64,000 nucleotides of DNA from Phycisphaerales bacterium (GTDB lineage Bacteria; Planctomycetota; Phycisphaerae; Phycisphaerales; UBA1924): NCBI GenBank assembly GCA_029260455.1, contig JAJDDF010000005.1:186001-250000 (forward strand), in the 5' to 3' direction. Of the stretch, positions 25,652-34,334 are shown piece by piece. Under the pieces are notes generated by a model. It was not told where the DNA came from. It did no database searches and saw only the letters and a list, made by a program, of their open reading frames with translations. How positions within the stretch are numbered: position 1 is the stretch's first letter; every line of letters starts with the position of its first letter. Made by a program: the position numbers and the translations under genes.

Positions 25652-28130
25652 AGGACTGCACCCGGCCTCATGCAACAGAATGCACTTGCGCGCGTTAGTT
25701 GCTGCCCTGATTGTTGGATGCGCGTGCACTGCGCCAACTTCTGCACAAATTGGTAACGGCGAGCGCGATGCATTGAATCGGCGCCAAACGAATGGCGAAA
25801 CCACCACGCTCGCCTTTAAAGATGTCACGGTAGCAAAGCTGATCCCGTTCATCGTTGAATCAACCGGCAAAGTCGTTATTCCCAATGAACTGGTCATGAA
25901 TCGACGCATCACAATTGTCAATGATGAACCCATTCCGCAGCGCCTTGCGGTGGACTATGTTTTTCTTGCACTTCAGCAGGCCGGTGTATCAGTTGTCGAA
26001 ACTGCGGACCGCATCACGTTACGTGATATTGCAGAAGTAAGCCGCCAGGATGTGCCCGTGATTGGTTCGCAGCAATCGGTCATGCAACGCACTGATTTCG
26101 GCACCATTGCTGAAAAGGTATACGCACTACGCTTCACCACCGCAGAAGGTTTGTTCGATATCCTCGAAGATTCTGTTCCCGACTACGCGACGCTTGCCTT
26201 TGATGAAGATTCCAACCAGGTTGTCGTGCGCGGCAATATCGCGCTCCTGCAACGCATCGAAGGATTGGTCAATGCGATCGATCGAGAGAGCGCCGCGGCC
26301 CTGGTGACGGAAACTTTTCGTCTGCGATATGCCGATGCGGAGCAAATCGCCGAGAATATCATGGAACTGTATGAGGACGAAGATTCACGCAATGCTGCGA
26401 ACAACAACAGCCCGCGCTTTGGACGGTTCTTTGGGCGCGGCGGCGGAGATCAACAGCAGGATTCGCGCACAAGTTCAACGAGTAAAAATCTTCGCGTCAC
26501 CGCGAACACGCAGCAAAATGCAATCACCGTGCTCGCTGAGCCAAGTGTGATAGATCAAATTCGTGTGCAAATCGAAACAGTGTGGGACCAACCGTTGTCT
26601 GAAGAATCGGTGATTCCAAAGATTTATGATCTCAAGCATTCTGATCCTGTCCGCGTGCAACAACTGCTTGAAGGACTCTTTGGCAACCCCACCGGCGGGC
26701 AAACCACAGGCGGCGGCAGCGGCGGTGGACCGGGCGGCCAGGGCGGCGGCACAACAAGTGCGCCGTCATCTGGACAAGGTGCGGGCCGCCTCGCAGGGCA
26801 GTTCACATTTCAGGCGATTCCAGATGCCGGGCGGCTCGTCGTTGTCGCAAAAAGCCCGGACAATATCTTCGTCATCGATCAGATTATCGCAGGCATTGAT
26901 CAACCCGTCGAAGCAGGCTTGCCCGAGATCATCGAATTGAAACATGCAAATGCAGAAGAGCTTGCTGAACAACTCAATGCATTACTTGCTACTGAAAATA
27001 CAATTGCACAAATTCCCCGTCAGGAAACTGGCCTCAGTGACAGCGCTGCAAATGCAAGCCCATTTGCCACAGATGGTCAGGATGGCGCGGATGGCGCAGC
27101 GGACAACAATGCCGATGTCATCACCTTCTGGTGGCAGCGCGCACGTCCCCCCGAAGACACGCGCGGTTCATCAAATCTGGTCGGGCGTTTGCGCATTGTC
27201 CCTGTGTGGCGGCAAAACGCGATCATGGTGCTCGCGCCACCCGAGTATGAAGAATCGGTCATTCGCCTGATCCAATCACTTGATCGCCCCGGCAGGCAAG
27301 TGCTCATTTCCGCGGTTGTTGCTGAGGTTTCACTTGAAAACGCCTTGTCGCTTGGGCTGCGCTGGTCGAGTGGTGATCTGCCGCTCACCAACAATGACAA
27401 CTCAATTTCCATCGGTTCAACAACAACGGGTCAGGAAAATGATTTTCTCGGACAAATGTTTGATACATCGGTCTTGGATCTCAATGCGAATCTAAATCTT
27501 GTCTTGCAAGCCCTTGCCCAGGATTCCGCCGTCAACATTCTCTCAGAGCCCAAGGTGTTCACGGCAGACAATCAGGAAGCTGAGTTTTTCGATGGGCAAG
27601 ACATTCCCTTCATCACTGATTCGCAGCGTGCAACCGATGGCTCATTGACTGTTTCGACTGATTACCGAGCCGTTGGCATTCAGCTTCGCGTGCGCCCGCG
27701 AATCACCGTGAACCGCGATGTCGACCTGCGCGTCAATCTCGAGCTTTCTTCAATCGCCCCGACGCTTGGTGTGAACGGTCAGTTTATTGTCGATCGCCGC
27801 GAAACAACCACGCAACTTATCGTGCGTGATGGCCAGACGATCGTGATCTCGGGAATCCTGCGCTCCGAAGAGTTCGATGTCGTGCGCAAAGTCCCGCTGC
27901 TTGGCGATATCCCGCTTCTTGGAATGCTTTTCCGATCAACGGAGAAATCGAAGACGAACACCGAACTCGTGGCCTTCATCACGCCGCATGTTATTGGCGG
28001 CTCTGAAGATCTTGACGATCTCAATAGACCCTATCGTGATCGTCTCGATCAACTGCGTGAGGAACTGGGCGCTGATATCGAACGTCAACTCGATGACGAT
28101 GACTCGGGTTCTGATACTGTTGACCAGTGA
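25644..28130 (+). CDS. gspD: Type II secretion secretin
   Basis: Outer-membrane secretin channel. From ATG 25644 (GGAGG nine bases upstream) it has 828 residues. A signal peptide (hydrophobic LRALVAALIVGCACTAP, about residues 11-27) precedes an N0 domain (about 40-125: TTTLAFKDVTVAKLIPFIVE), at least three N-type modules (ALRFTTAEGLFDIL; YDLKHSDPVRVQQLLEGLF; IELKHANAEELAEQLNALL) and the secretin barrel from about 545 (QVLISAVVAEVSLENALSLG) to 785. A Gly-rich linker (about 350-375) sits between the second and third modules. The barrel core PLLGDIPLLGMLFR is intact. No S-domain is evident at the C-terminus; it ends in an acidic stretch. Confidence 0.95.
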   Translation: MRKGLHPASCNRMHLRALVAALIVGCACTAPTSAQIGNGERDALNRRQTNGETTTLAFKDVTVAKLIPFIVESTGKVVIPNELVMNRRITIVNDEPIPQRLAVDYVFLALQQAGVSVVETADRITLRDIAEVSRQDVPVIGSQQSVMQRTDFGTIAEKVYALRFTTAEGLFDILEDSVPDYATLAFDEDSNQVVVRGNIALLQRIEGLVNAIDRESAAALVTETFRLRYADAEQIAENIMELYEDEDSRNAANNNSPRFGRFFGRGGGDQQQDSRTSSTSKNLRVTANTQQNAITVLAEPSVIDQIRVQIETVWDQPLSEESVIPKIYDLKHSDPVRVQQLLEGLFGNPTGGQTTGGGSGGGPGGQGGGTTSAPSSGQGAGRLAGQFTFQAIPDAGRLVVVAKSPDNIFVIDQIIAGIDQPVEAGLPEIIELKHANAEELAEQLNALLATENTIAQIPRQETGLSDSAANASPFATDGQDGADGAADNNADVITFWWQRARPPEDTRGSSNLVGRLRIVPVWRQNAIMVLAPPEYEESVIRLIQSLDRPGRQVLISAVVAEVSLENALSLGLRWSSGDLPLTNNDNSISIGSTTTGQENDFLGQMFDTSVLDLNANLNLVLQALAQDSAVNILSEPKVFTADNQEAEFFDGQDIPFITDSQRATDGSLTVSTDYRAVGIQLRVRPRITVNRDVDLRVNLELSSIAPTLGVNGQFIVDRRETTTQLIVRDGQTIVISGILRSEEFDVVRKVPLLGDIPLLGMLFRSTEKSKTNTELVAFITPHVIGGSEDLDDLNRPYRDRLDQLREELGADIERQLDDDDSGSDTVDQ

Positions 28131-29197
28131 TGCCGCCGCGTCCTGCAGTTCGTTTGTTGTGTCTTGCATGCGTGTGCGTGCTCCCGGCGTGTGTGACAGA
28201 GGTGCGCACGCCATCGCGACCGAGTGCTGCACCACCTGATGTCGGTGCGCGCAGTGCGGTGTCCCCCGATCTTCCTCAGGCACCCATCGCAAGCCCCGCA
28301 GACACCGCAACAACACTGAGTTCACATGTCCGCGTTGCGCTACAACCCATCGGCAACATTCCATTCGATGGCCAGACACTTCCCATCATCTCGCCCGACG
28401 GACGTTTCCTTGCAACACAAGTTGGGCGCACGCCAACATGGCCCATGATTCTCGGTGAACCAGGCGCACCGCTTGCAACAACGCACATCGAGCGCTACGA
28501 ATTGACAGACAATGGTCCACATGAACTCGGTGAACTTGATGCTCCGCTTGGCACGTTGCTCGGGCAGCGCGTCTCAGCGAGTGGGATTGCAGTATGGGTG
28601 CCGGACGAGCCGAATCGGCGCGAGGCGCATCTCAATTGGTTAGGCAATGCGATTGACCCGATGCTCCTCGCAACAGTTGGAAACATTGCGAGATTCACGC
28701 TCGGGCCGGACGGCGCTCTTTTCCTGCGCATGGAGGGTGCGTCACGGCAACTGGCGCACGACGCAACTGCCTTCACTCGGTATCAGGCCTTCTCCTCGTT
28801 ACAGGATCCTCCTGCGCTGCCGCGCAGCGAGGATGGGCGCGCACAAGAACCGCCCGGCTTCCTCTTCTTTCACCCCGGCGCTGAACGCATGGCCATCTAT
28901 GTTTTTGCAACGCAGGATATTGTGTTGCTTGCGCCGCATTCCATCGCGGGCGCTTGGCATGTGAATGGAGATCGGTGGGGGATGTTTCTCACCACGCCCG
29001 ATGGCCTGCAATTTCAGGCCATTGGCGTTGACAAGCGCGGCGTCATCACAGTCGGCAATGCTGCCCGCGTACTCGACGAAGCCTATGTCCCGCGCTCGAC
29101 ATCCGACCCCGAGCACCCCTATGTCCTCATCGGTCCGGGCAAGAGTTCCAAAGAGTTGCAGCTTGTGTGGATGACGCCGGTGACGGATGTGCCCTGA
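28130..29197 (+). CDS. Lipoprotein at the end of the secretion operon, unknown function
   Basis: A 355-residue lipoprotein: signal LLCLACVCVLPAC with the lipidated Cys at about residue 20. The remainder has repeated Asp-Gly-rich turns (SPDGRFLATQVG, GPDGALFLRMEG, TTPDGLQFQAIG, DKRGVITVG), a pattern like a WD40/TolB-type propeller, but I cannot assign it. The start overlaps the gspD stop (TGATG), so it is translated with the secretion genes. It could be a secretin-associated factor (pilotin-like) or an unrelated cargo; neither is shown. Its last 71 bp overlap the antisense end of the radical SAM gene. Confidence 0.65.
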   Translation: MPPRPAVRLLCLACVCVLPACVTEVRTPSRPSAAPPDVGARSAVSPDLPQAPIASPADTATTLSSHVRVALQPIGNIPFDGQTLPIISPDGRFLATQVGRTPTWPMILGEPGAPLATTHIERYELTDNGPHELGELDAPLGTLLGQRVSASGIAVWVPDEPNRREAHLNWLGNAIDPMLLATVGNIARFTLGPDGALFLRMEGASRQLAHDATAFTRYQAFSSLQDPPALPRSEDGRAQEPPGFLFFHPGAERMAIYVFATQDIVLLAPHSIAGAWHVNGDRWGMFLTTPDGLQFQAIGVDKRGVITVGNAARVLDEAYVPRSTSDPEHPYVLIGPGKSSKELQLVWMTPVTDVP

Positions 29198-30335
29198 TTG
29201 GGCGTTCACCCGAATCTCGAAAAAGCCCCATCTGCAGTTCATCATCAAAAACAGTTGGCCTTCGAAATGCCGTGCTCGATGATGTTGGCATTGGTTTGTT
29301 CAACCCTTCCTTGCGCGCATGTACACGGAACAGATCCCGAATCTGCTTTGCATGTGCTCCAGTTCCGCGCATGCGCACGCCTGGCGCTTCATCACTCAAT
29401 GCGCCATTTCGTGTTGCGCGGATCAGGCTCTCAATCTTTGCTGCCCGGTCTGGAAACTCCCGCCCGATCCATTCCATAAATACGTCTTTCACCTGATGCG
29501 GCATGTGCAAGAGCGTGTACCCCGCACTGATCGCACCCGCTTGCCGGGCCGCGCTCAAAAGTGCAGGAATCTCAGTGTCATTCAGCCCCGGAATAATCGG
29601 AGCGGTCATCACCATCACCGGCACGCCCGCAGCGCTCAACTCACGAATGGCATCAAGGCGCGACGTGGGGGACGATGTCCGCGGCTCCATCCGCCGGGCA
29701 AGTGAAGCATCAAGTGTCGTCAGACTGATCACAACGTGTCCTGCGCGATGTGATGCGAGCCTTTGCAGATAATCAATATCGCGCGTCACAAGATGGTTCT
29801 TCGTGATGATTGACATCGGCTGGCGCGCCGCTGCCATGACTTCCAGACACCCTCGCGTGATTTTCAACGTACGCTCAATCGGCTGATATGGATCAGTCAC
29901 ACCCGACATGACAATCCGACCACCGCTCCATTTTGGATGCGCAAGTTCACGCCGCAGAAGTTTTGGCGCATCCATCTTTGCAAATATTTTCGTTTCAAAA
30001 TCAAGGCCACACGACAAGCCAAAGTTCTCATGCGTTGGACGCGCATAGCAATAAATGCACCCATGTTCGCACCCGCGATAGGGATTGATCGTCCACTGGA
30101 AAGGGATATCCGGGCTGTCCACGCGGTTAATGATGGTGCGCGCTTCATCGCGAAACACTTGCGTGCGCACCTGCTGACCCTTCGGGTGTTCGCGCTGCAG
30201 CTCATCGAGGTAATCACCAAGAACTGACAAACGCACGGGCTCGAACCGGTTGGGCGGGTTCAGCTGCGCCCCGCGCCCCCGTGCATAGCCCGATGTGAGG
30301 TGGTCGTCATAGGTGGAGTCCGGGGGGCCAGCCAT
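29127..30335 (-). CDS. Radical SAM protein, PA0069 family
   Basis: Radical SAM enzyme whose cluster-binding motif is CEHGCIYCYARP (Cx3Cx2C, in NPYRGCEHGCIYCYARPT). The following ENFGLSCGLDFETKIFAK and MSGVTDPYQPIERTLKITRG are the hallmark of the PA0069 family, related to spore photolyase-type proteins. From the preferred start at 30335 the protein has about 402 residues. No clear SD precedes it, and the sequence around the start codon is part of a duplicated block (see 30297-30356). Function is unknown; the family is not assigned a substrate. Its 3' end overlaps the lipoprotein gene convergently. Confidence 0.9.
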   Translation of the reverse strand: MAGPPDSTYDDHLTSGYARGRGAQLNPPNRFEPVRLSVLGDYLDELQREHPKGQQVRTQVFRDEARTIINRVDSPDIPFQWTINPYRGCEHGCIYCYARPTHENFGLSCGLDFETKIFAKMDAPKLLRRELAHPKWSGGRIVMSGVTDPYQPIERTLKITRGCLEVMAAARQPMSIITKNHLVTRDIDYLQRLASHRAGHVVISLTTLDASLARRMEPRTSSPTSRLDAIRELSAAGVPVMVMTAPIIPGLNDTEIPALLSAARQAGAISAGYTLLHMPHQVKDVFMEWIGREFPDRAAKIESLIRATRNGALSDEAPGVRMRGTGAHAKQIRDLFRVHARKEGLNKPMPTSSSTAFRRPTVFDDELQMGLFRDSGERPIRAHPSPASSTQAATLWNSCPDR

Positions 30336-30356
30336 ACCCGAACAATACCCGATCAA
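30297..30356. repeat. Duplicated leader, copy A (radical SAM gene start)
   Basis: On the plus strand this copy holds GAGGTGGTCGTC, then at exactly +37 ATACCCGAACAATACCCG. On the coding strand this contains the start codon and the first residues of the radical SAM gene and a tandem CGGGTAT-TGTT-CGGGTAT. The second copy is at 31127-31186 with the same spacing. Confidence 0.7.
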
Positions 30357-30371
30357 CGTGGCGGGCGTGTA

Positions 30372-31001
30372 CTACGGTTTCCTGCATTCAATGCCCAAGC
30401 AGTTTTCCCACCGGTTTTCTGCTTCAACAGCGCCGAACTCACTTTCCGATGAATCTCCAAATGCTGCGCGCCGAACATCAGTAAAGCCAGCGCTCTCCAA
30501 TTCCTGTTTCAGGGCTTTGTAATCCCACATCCAAAGGTGAGCGCTCGTTCTGAGCCATTCAAACAACACTGTGTTGATCGAGCGCGGCTTCTCTTTCCGG
30601 CCCAAAATCGTGCCCTGCATGAAATTCTGTGCTGCCCCTGGGGTTGAATCCTCAGTGTATTGCTTGATGTAGTACTCCAGGTCCGGAAGCACAAATCGAA
30701 ACAGGCCACCACTTTCAAGGATTCGATAGGTGTTCCTGATCGCCTTTTGGCAGTCGTGCAATGAGAGATGTTCCAGCACATGAGAGCAGTACGCCAGTCG
30801 GCAGGAGTTCTCGGGAACCGGTAATCCTTTGACGATGTTGCCAACCTCGACATTGGCCGGGAACCGTTGCACATTTTTCTTGTACAGCTTTCCAAGGACT
30901 GGCAATTTCTCATACTTCAATGTCAACGATGCATCGAAGTTTCGCCAATTCGACGGTGCGCAGAAGCCGCAACCGTACTGGACATATTGAGAATCCTTCA
31001 T
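30372..31001 (-). CDS. Class I SAM-dependent methyltransferase
   Basis: A 209-residue methyltransferase. The start is YVQYGCGFCAPSNWRNFDAS, which is typical of a group near polysaccharide and glycolipid genes. The motif CSHVLEHLSLHDCQKAIRNT and the strand LFRFVLPDLE match post-motif I and IV regions. The AdoMet glycine loop is unusually short. It lies between two copies of a duplicated leader and on the same strand as the radical SAM gene, 36 bp upstream of it. Lower GC than neighbouring genes suggests it may have been acquired, but I have not measured this. Substrate unknown. Confidence 0.8.
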   Translation of the reverse strand: MKDSQYVQYGCGFCAPSNWRNFDASLTLKYEKLPVLGKLYKKNVQRFPANVEVGNIVKGLPVPENSCRLAYCSHVLEHLSLHDCQKAIRNTYRILESGGLFRFVLPDLEYYIKQYTEDSTPGAAQNFMQGTILGRKEKPRSINTVLFEWLRTSAHLWMWDYKALKQELESAGFTDVRRAAFGDSSESEFGAVEAENRWENCLGIECRKP

Positions 31002-31126
31002 AGCAGGCAGATCCTTGATTTACTTTTTGATGATTTCAGGGAAGTTCGGAGGTCTGAGATGCTCTTCGGTCCGTTTCCAAGACGCGGCCAGAGTGGCGCT
31101 CCGCGACTTCATGCACATCCCATCAT

Positions 31127-31186
31127 GAGGTGATCGTCGCGTGTTGTTTCTGCTAGGTCAAATATACCCGAACAATACCCGGCCAA
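31127..31186. repeat. Duplicated leader, copy B (upstream of methyltransferase)
   Basis: This repeats the radical SAM gene's 5' end: GAGGTGATCGTC at 31127 and ATACCCGAACAATACCCG at 31164, spaced 37 bases as in copy A. Read on the minus strand it encodes GYCSGIF...DDHLM, like GYCSGMA...DDHLT at the radical SAM N-terminus. The coding frame around it then stops, so it is a relic rather than a gene. Confidence 0.65.
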
Positions 31187-31289
31187 GAATCTGGCAATGT
31201 GCCCCGCCTGTCTCCCATTTGAAAATATTATCCACATTTTTCGGACTTCCCGCGTGAATGCTGGCAATGCCTCTCGCTTCTCCAGTAAG

Positions 31290-31357
31290 CACCGAGAACG
31301 GGTGAAGCATTTCACAATCCTGACGCAACCTTGCCGTTGCCCCGCTCGTTCTCGGTG
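31290..31357 (+). promoter_or_regulatory. Long inverted repeat in the leader of the dockerin-like gene
   Basis: Perfect 11-base arms, CACCGAGAACG (31290-31300) and CGTTCTCGGTG (31347-31357), are 46 bases apart and end about 10 bases before the ribosome site AAAGGAGAA of the next gene. The fold could form in the mRNA leader or could be two sites for a DNA-binding protein. There is no T-run, so it is not a normal terminator. Role unknown. Confidence 0.45.
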
Positions 31358-31380
31358 TCCTCTTTGAAAGGAGAAATTCG

Positions 31381-32259
31381 ATGAATCGCGTATGTCAGAT
31401 GCTGGGTATGGGTGTGACACTGCTCGGGACTGCCGCTGCCACCGTCATGGCTTGCGGCTCACCGCCCACGCCTCCACCGCCCCCGCCCGCCCCGCCCATC
31501 GTGTGTTGCCAGGTGATCGAGTGGATTCCCGCCCCGGACGGCACGCCCACCGAATGCTTGACGGTTCGGTATTTCCGCAAGGATGGCTTGCCGCTCTTCC
31601 AGAGCAATCCGATGCCGCTGGGGCTTGGTCAGCAGTGCCTCTGCGCCGTGCCGCCTCTGCCGACGTTTGCGCAGGCCGCAGGCGTCGTGATCGAGGGGCT
31701 GACCTTTGGCGCGGGGCCGACCTGCCGCCTCTTGCCTCCCAATGTCCCGGGTTTTGGGCCTTTTGAACCCGATCCCGATCCGAACCTGCAGTTCCAGGTC
31801 GACCAGTTCTTTGACGTCTATGTGCAGGCTGCTGCCGACCCCAACGTGATTCCGCCCGATAGCGGATTCTCCACGCCCTGGACATTCAGGGGCCCCGGGC
31901 AAATCCCTGCGAACCAAGTCTTCGATATCTACCAGAAGATTCGAATCCCAGCAGGCTTCGATCCCAATCTGCTCTGCATCCCCGGGCAGGACTGGGTCTT
32001 GGGCCTCTTCTTTGTCGACAACGGCCAGGTCTTTGTCGAGCCGGGCACCGCGGGTGCAGCACCGATCCCGTTGACTGCCTTTGGTGGTAATCCAGGCAAC
32101 AGCGCGATCTACAAGTTCCGCTGGTACCCCGTCATCGTGCCCGGTCCCTGCCCCTGCCCGAGCGGGCCGGCGTGCGCCGGTGATGTCGACGGCGATGGTG
32201 ATGTAGACCTTCAAGATCTCAATTTGGTGCTCTTCAACTTTGGATTGATCTGTCCATAA
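31381..32259 (+). CDS. Secreted protein with C-terminal dockerin-like EF-hand
   Basis: A 292-residue exported protein: signal at about residues 1-25 (hydrophobic LGMGVTLLGTAAATVMAC), a proline run (PPTPPPPPPAPP), a beta-rich middle with Cys pairs (CCQVIEW...), and at the end a single EF-hand-like repeat, DVDGDGDVDLQDLNLVLFNFG, broken here only by the standard 20-residue limit I keep to. It ends in LICP. The ATG has AAAGGAG six bases upstream. The terminal motif resembles type I dockerins, but in planctomycetes such motifs appear in many surface proteins without cohesins nearby; here no cohesin is seen. Followed by a terminator. Confidence 0.8.
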   Translation: MNRVCQMLGMGVTLLGTAAATVMACGSPPTPPPPPPAPPIVCCQVIEWIPAPDGTPTECLTVRYFRKDGLPLFQSNPMPLGLGQQCLCAVPPLPTFAQAAGVVIEGLTFGAGPTCRLLPPNVPGFGPFEPDPDPNLQFQVDQFFDVYVQAAADPNVIPPDSGFSTPWTFRGPGQIPANQVFDIYQKIRIPAGFDPNLLCIPGQDWVLGLFFVDNGQVFVEPGTAGAAPIPLTAFGGNPGNSAIYKFRWYPVIVPGPCPCPSGPACAGDVDGDGDVDLQDLNLVLFNFGLICP

Positions 32260-32295
32260 TTCCACGGTCTTACTTAATTCATCCCTTCACTCGAA

Positions 32296-32330
32296 GGGGC
32301 TGGCGCTCTCGCGGGCGTCAGCCCTTTTTT
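32296..32330 (+). terminator. Rho-independent terminator after the dockerin-like gene
   Basis: A strong hairpin, GGGGCTGGCGC / GGCGTCAGCCC with a short loop, ends in a six-base T-run (TTTTTT at 32325-32330). It lies 37 bp after the stop codon and before the next gene's leader, separating the two dockerin-like genes into different transcripts. Confidence 0.85.
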
Positions 32331-32408
32331 CGGACCGGGGACAGATACTCCAAAGAGTGCTTTGGCAATTGAAGTTGGAGATGTATGATTGACACTCGGA
32401 GGAGAATC

Positions 32409-33635
32409 ATGGAAAAGCCAAGGCACTCATGTCGTGCCGTGCCACTACTTCTTGCAGCCATTGCAACCCAAGCTCACGCCGGCGTGATCTTCACCGTCGA
32501 TGAAGGCGGCCCCTCGGGTCTTCAGGCTGATATTTTTTACACCAATATCACGACCTGTTTCCCCATCCTTGCCAGTAGCGCAGGCGGCGGCACGGGCTCC
32601 GGGCTTGGCTTGCCCGGCGACAAAATCAATGGCATGTCCAAGGCCGCCGATGATGACGAATTCGTCATCTGCTGGTCAGTCGATCCCGCTTCGTCAGGGT
32701 CGAGTTCTCTGCTTGCAGGCAAGTTCCTTTTGGGCCCGGGTCTGCCACTGTTTCGCGTCAATGATCAGGCCGCGAACAATCAGGCGGCTGGCGATACATT
32801 CGTCTCAACGGAAGCCTTCGACTCTATCGGCATCCTGCCTGTTCCAGTAAGTCTCGGGCTGAACTCCAACCGTCTCGCCCGCAATCAAGGTGGGCTGTTC
32901 ATTCACGACTTTGGCTTGTTGCCCGATGTCGGCCCGAATGTGTTCGTGCCTCCGGGGACACCCCTTGACGATGTCGACGGCGAGACCGCGGTGCCTGATC
33001 CCTGTGCATTGCCGCCACTCTTCTTTTCGGTGGCAAGCAACAGTCCGTCATTGCTCACGCTCCCGGCGCCAGCAAGCCCCGCAACGATCTACGTCGATCT
33101 CGATGTCAACATTCCCGGCAACGAGTTTCTCTATGCGAGTCCCGGCGCTCTCGGCCTTCAATTTGCCGATGACATTGATGCACTCTCTGTACACACCCTC
33201 AACCCGCCCGGGAGTCTCTTCGACCCGCTGAACGATTTTGTGCTGTTGAGTCTGGCGCGGGGATCACCCACACTGCTCGCCCTTGGAGCAAGTCCTGCCG
33301 ATGTGTTCATTGCCGATGGCACGGGGCTGCGCATGCTTGTCGATCATGCGCAACTCGGCTTGCGCGCTATTGACAATATTGATTCACTTGACACTGTTGC
33401 ACTCGTCAACATGAATGTGACCGACACTTTCGATCGCATCTACACCGATTTCTGCCCAGCGGACGTGAACAACGACGGCATTGTTGACCTGAATGATCTG
33501 TCAGCGGTGTTGTTCAACTTTGGTGCCACGGGCAACTCGCGCAATTCGTTTGGAGATGTGACCGGTGATGGAAATGTCGACTTGGTTGACCTTTCTGCAA
33601 TCTTGTTCAACTTCGGCTCCATCTGTCCCCCCTGA
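32409..33635 (+). CDS. Secreted protein with two dockerin-like EF-hand repeats
   Basis: From ATG 32409 (GGAGGAG upstream) a 408-residue exported protein with a signal ending in HAG (about residue 26). The body is beta-rich and Gly/Pro/Asp-rich, with no named domain. The C-terminus has two repeats (ADVNNDGIVDLNDLSAVLFNFG, then GDVTGDGNVDLVDLSAILFN, each shortened here) with the calcium-binding DxNxDGxVD and DxxGDGxVD loops, i.e. a full dockerin type I pair. The next gene, an ECF sigma factor, starts at the stop codon, so they may be co-transcribed. Confidence 0.82.
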   Translation: MEKPRHSCRAVPLLLAAIATQAHAGVIFTVDEGGPSGLQADIFYTNITTCFPILASSAGGGTGSGLGLPGDKINGMSKAADDDEFVICWSVDPASSGSSSLLAGKFLLGPGLPLFRVNDQAANNQAAGDTFVSTEAFDSIGILPVPVSLGLNSNRLARNQGGLFIHDFGLLPDVGPNVFVPPGTPLDDVDGETAVPDPCALPPLFFSVASNSPSLLTLPAPASPATIYVDLDVNIPGNEFLYASPGALGLQFADDIDALSVHTLNPPGSLFDPLNDFVLLSLARGSPTLLALGASPADVFIADGTGLRMLVDHAQLGLRAIDNIDSLDTVALVNMNVTDTFDRIYTDFCPADVNNDGIVDLNDLSAVLFNFGATGNSRNSFGDVTGDGNVDLVDLSAILFNFGSICPP

Positions 33636-34331
33636 ATGGGCGAACTTGTTCCGCTCGCTACACTTCCCCCTGATCTGGATCCTTTCGGCAGGGGCTCAAT
33701 AGTGGATCAGCAACGCGAAGACCAACTCGTAGCGCTCGCATCGCAGGGTGACAGTGATGCTCTGGGCGATCTGCTCATGCATCTTGCGCCGCAACTTCGC
33801 GCCCGCCTGGAGCCCGAGATCGGACAGCAATACACGTCCATGATCAACGCCGATGACATTCTACAAGTCACCTTCCTGGAAGCTTTCCTGCGCTTCGATC
33901 GCTTCGAACAGCGTGGTGCAGGTGCGGTCCTTGCCTGGCTGACGCGTATCGCACAAAACAACCTCCGTGATGCGATCCGCGGTCTCGAAGCTGCAAAACG
34001 TCCAAGCCCCGGCAAGCGCGTACAGAGTGCGCGCTCGAATGATGAATCCTACGATGGGCTCGTGATGGCCCTGGGTGCAACATTCAGTACACCAAGTGTC
34101 AAAGCGGCGCGTCATGAAGCGCACCGTTTTCTTGATGAAGCCATTGAAGCATTGCCAGAAGATTATGCCGTCGTCATCCGCGCCTTTGATCTCGATGGTG
34201 CCTCGGCCTCGGATATCGCAACAGAATTGGGTCGGTCGGTTGGTGCGGTGTACATGCTGCGCGCCCGCGCACATGAATCACTGCGCGATGCAATGGGTAG
34301 CGAAACGCGCTACTTCAGTTTGGGTGGTTAA
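33636..34331 (+). CDS. RNA polymerase ECF sigma factor
   Basis: A 231-residue sigma factor. Region 2 spans about residues 30-105 (ADDILQVTFLEAFLRFDRF is region 2.2-2.3), and region 4 about 160-225, with a helix-turn-helix in ASASDIATELGRSVGAVYMLR. An N-terminal extension of about 25 residues precedes region 2. The start is ATG 33636, directly after the previous stop; no good SD is seen and a start at about 33702 (GTG) cannot be excluded. The following gene encodes a Ser/Thr kinase, and such sigma-kinase pairs are common in planctomycetes, where the kinase is thought to control the sigma. No anti-sigma gene lies here. Confidence 0.9.
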   Translation: MGELVPLATLPPDLDPFGRGSIVDQQREDQLVALASQGDSDALGDLLMHLAPQLRARLEPEIGQQYTSMINADDILQVTFLEAFLRFDRFEQRGAGAVLAWLTRIAQNNLRDAIRGLEAAKRPSPGKRVQSARSNDESYDGLVMALGATFSTPSVKAARHEAHRFLDEAIEALPEDYAVVIRAFDLDGASASDIATELGRSVGAVYMLRARAHESLRDAMGSETRYFSLGG

Positions 34332-34334
34332 GTG

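Noticed and set aside
31109-31420. 103-codon minus-strand frame containing GYCSGIF...DDHLM
   Set aside because: Only the short end resembles the radical SAM N-terminus; the rest is leader sequence, so it is treated as a duplication relic, not a gene.
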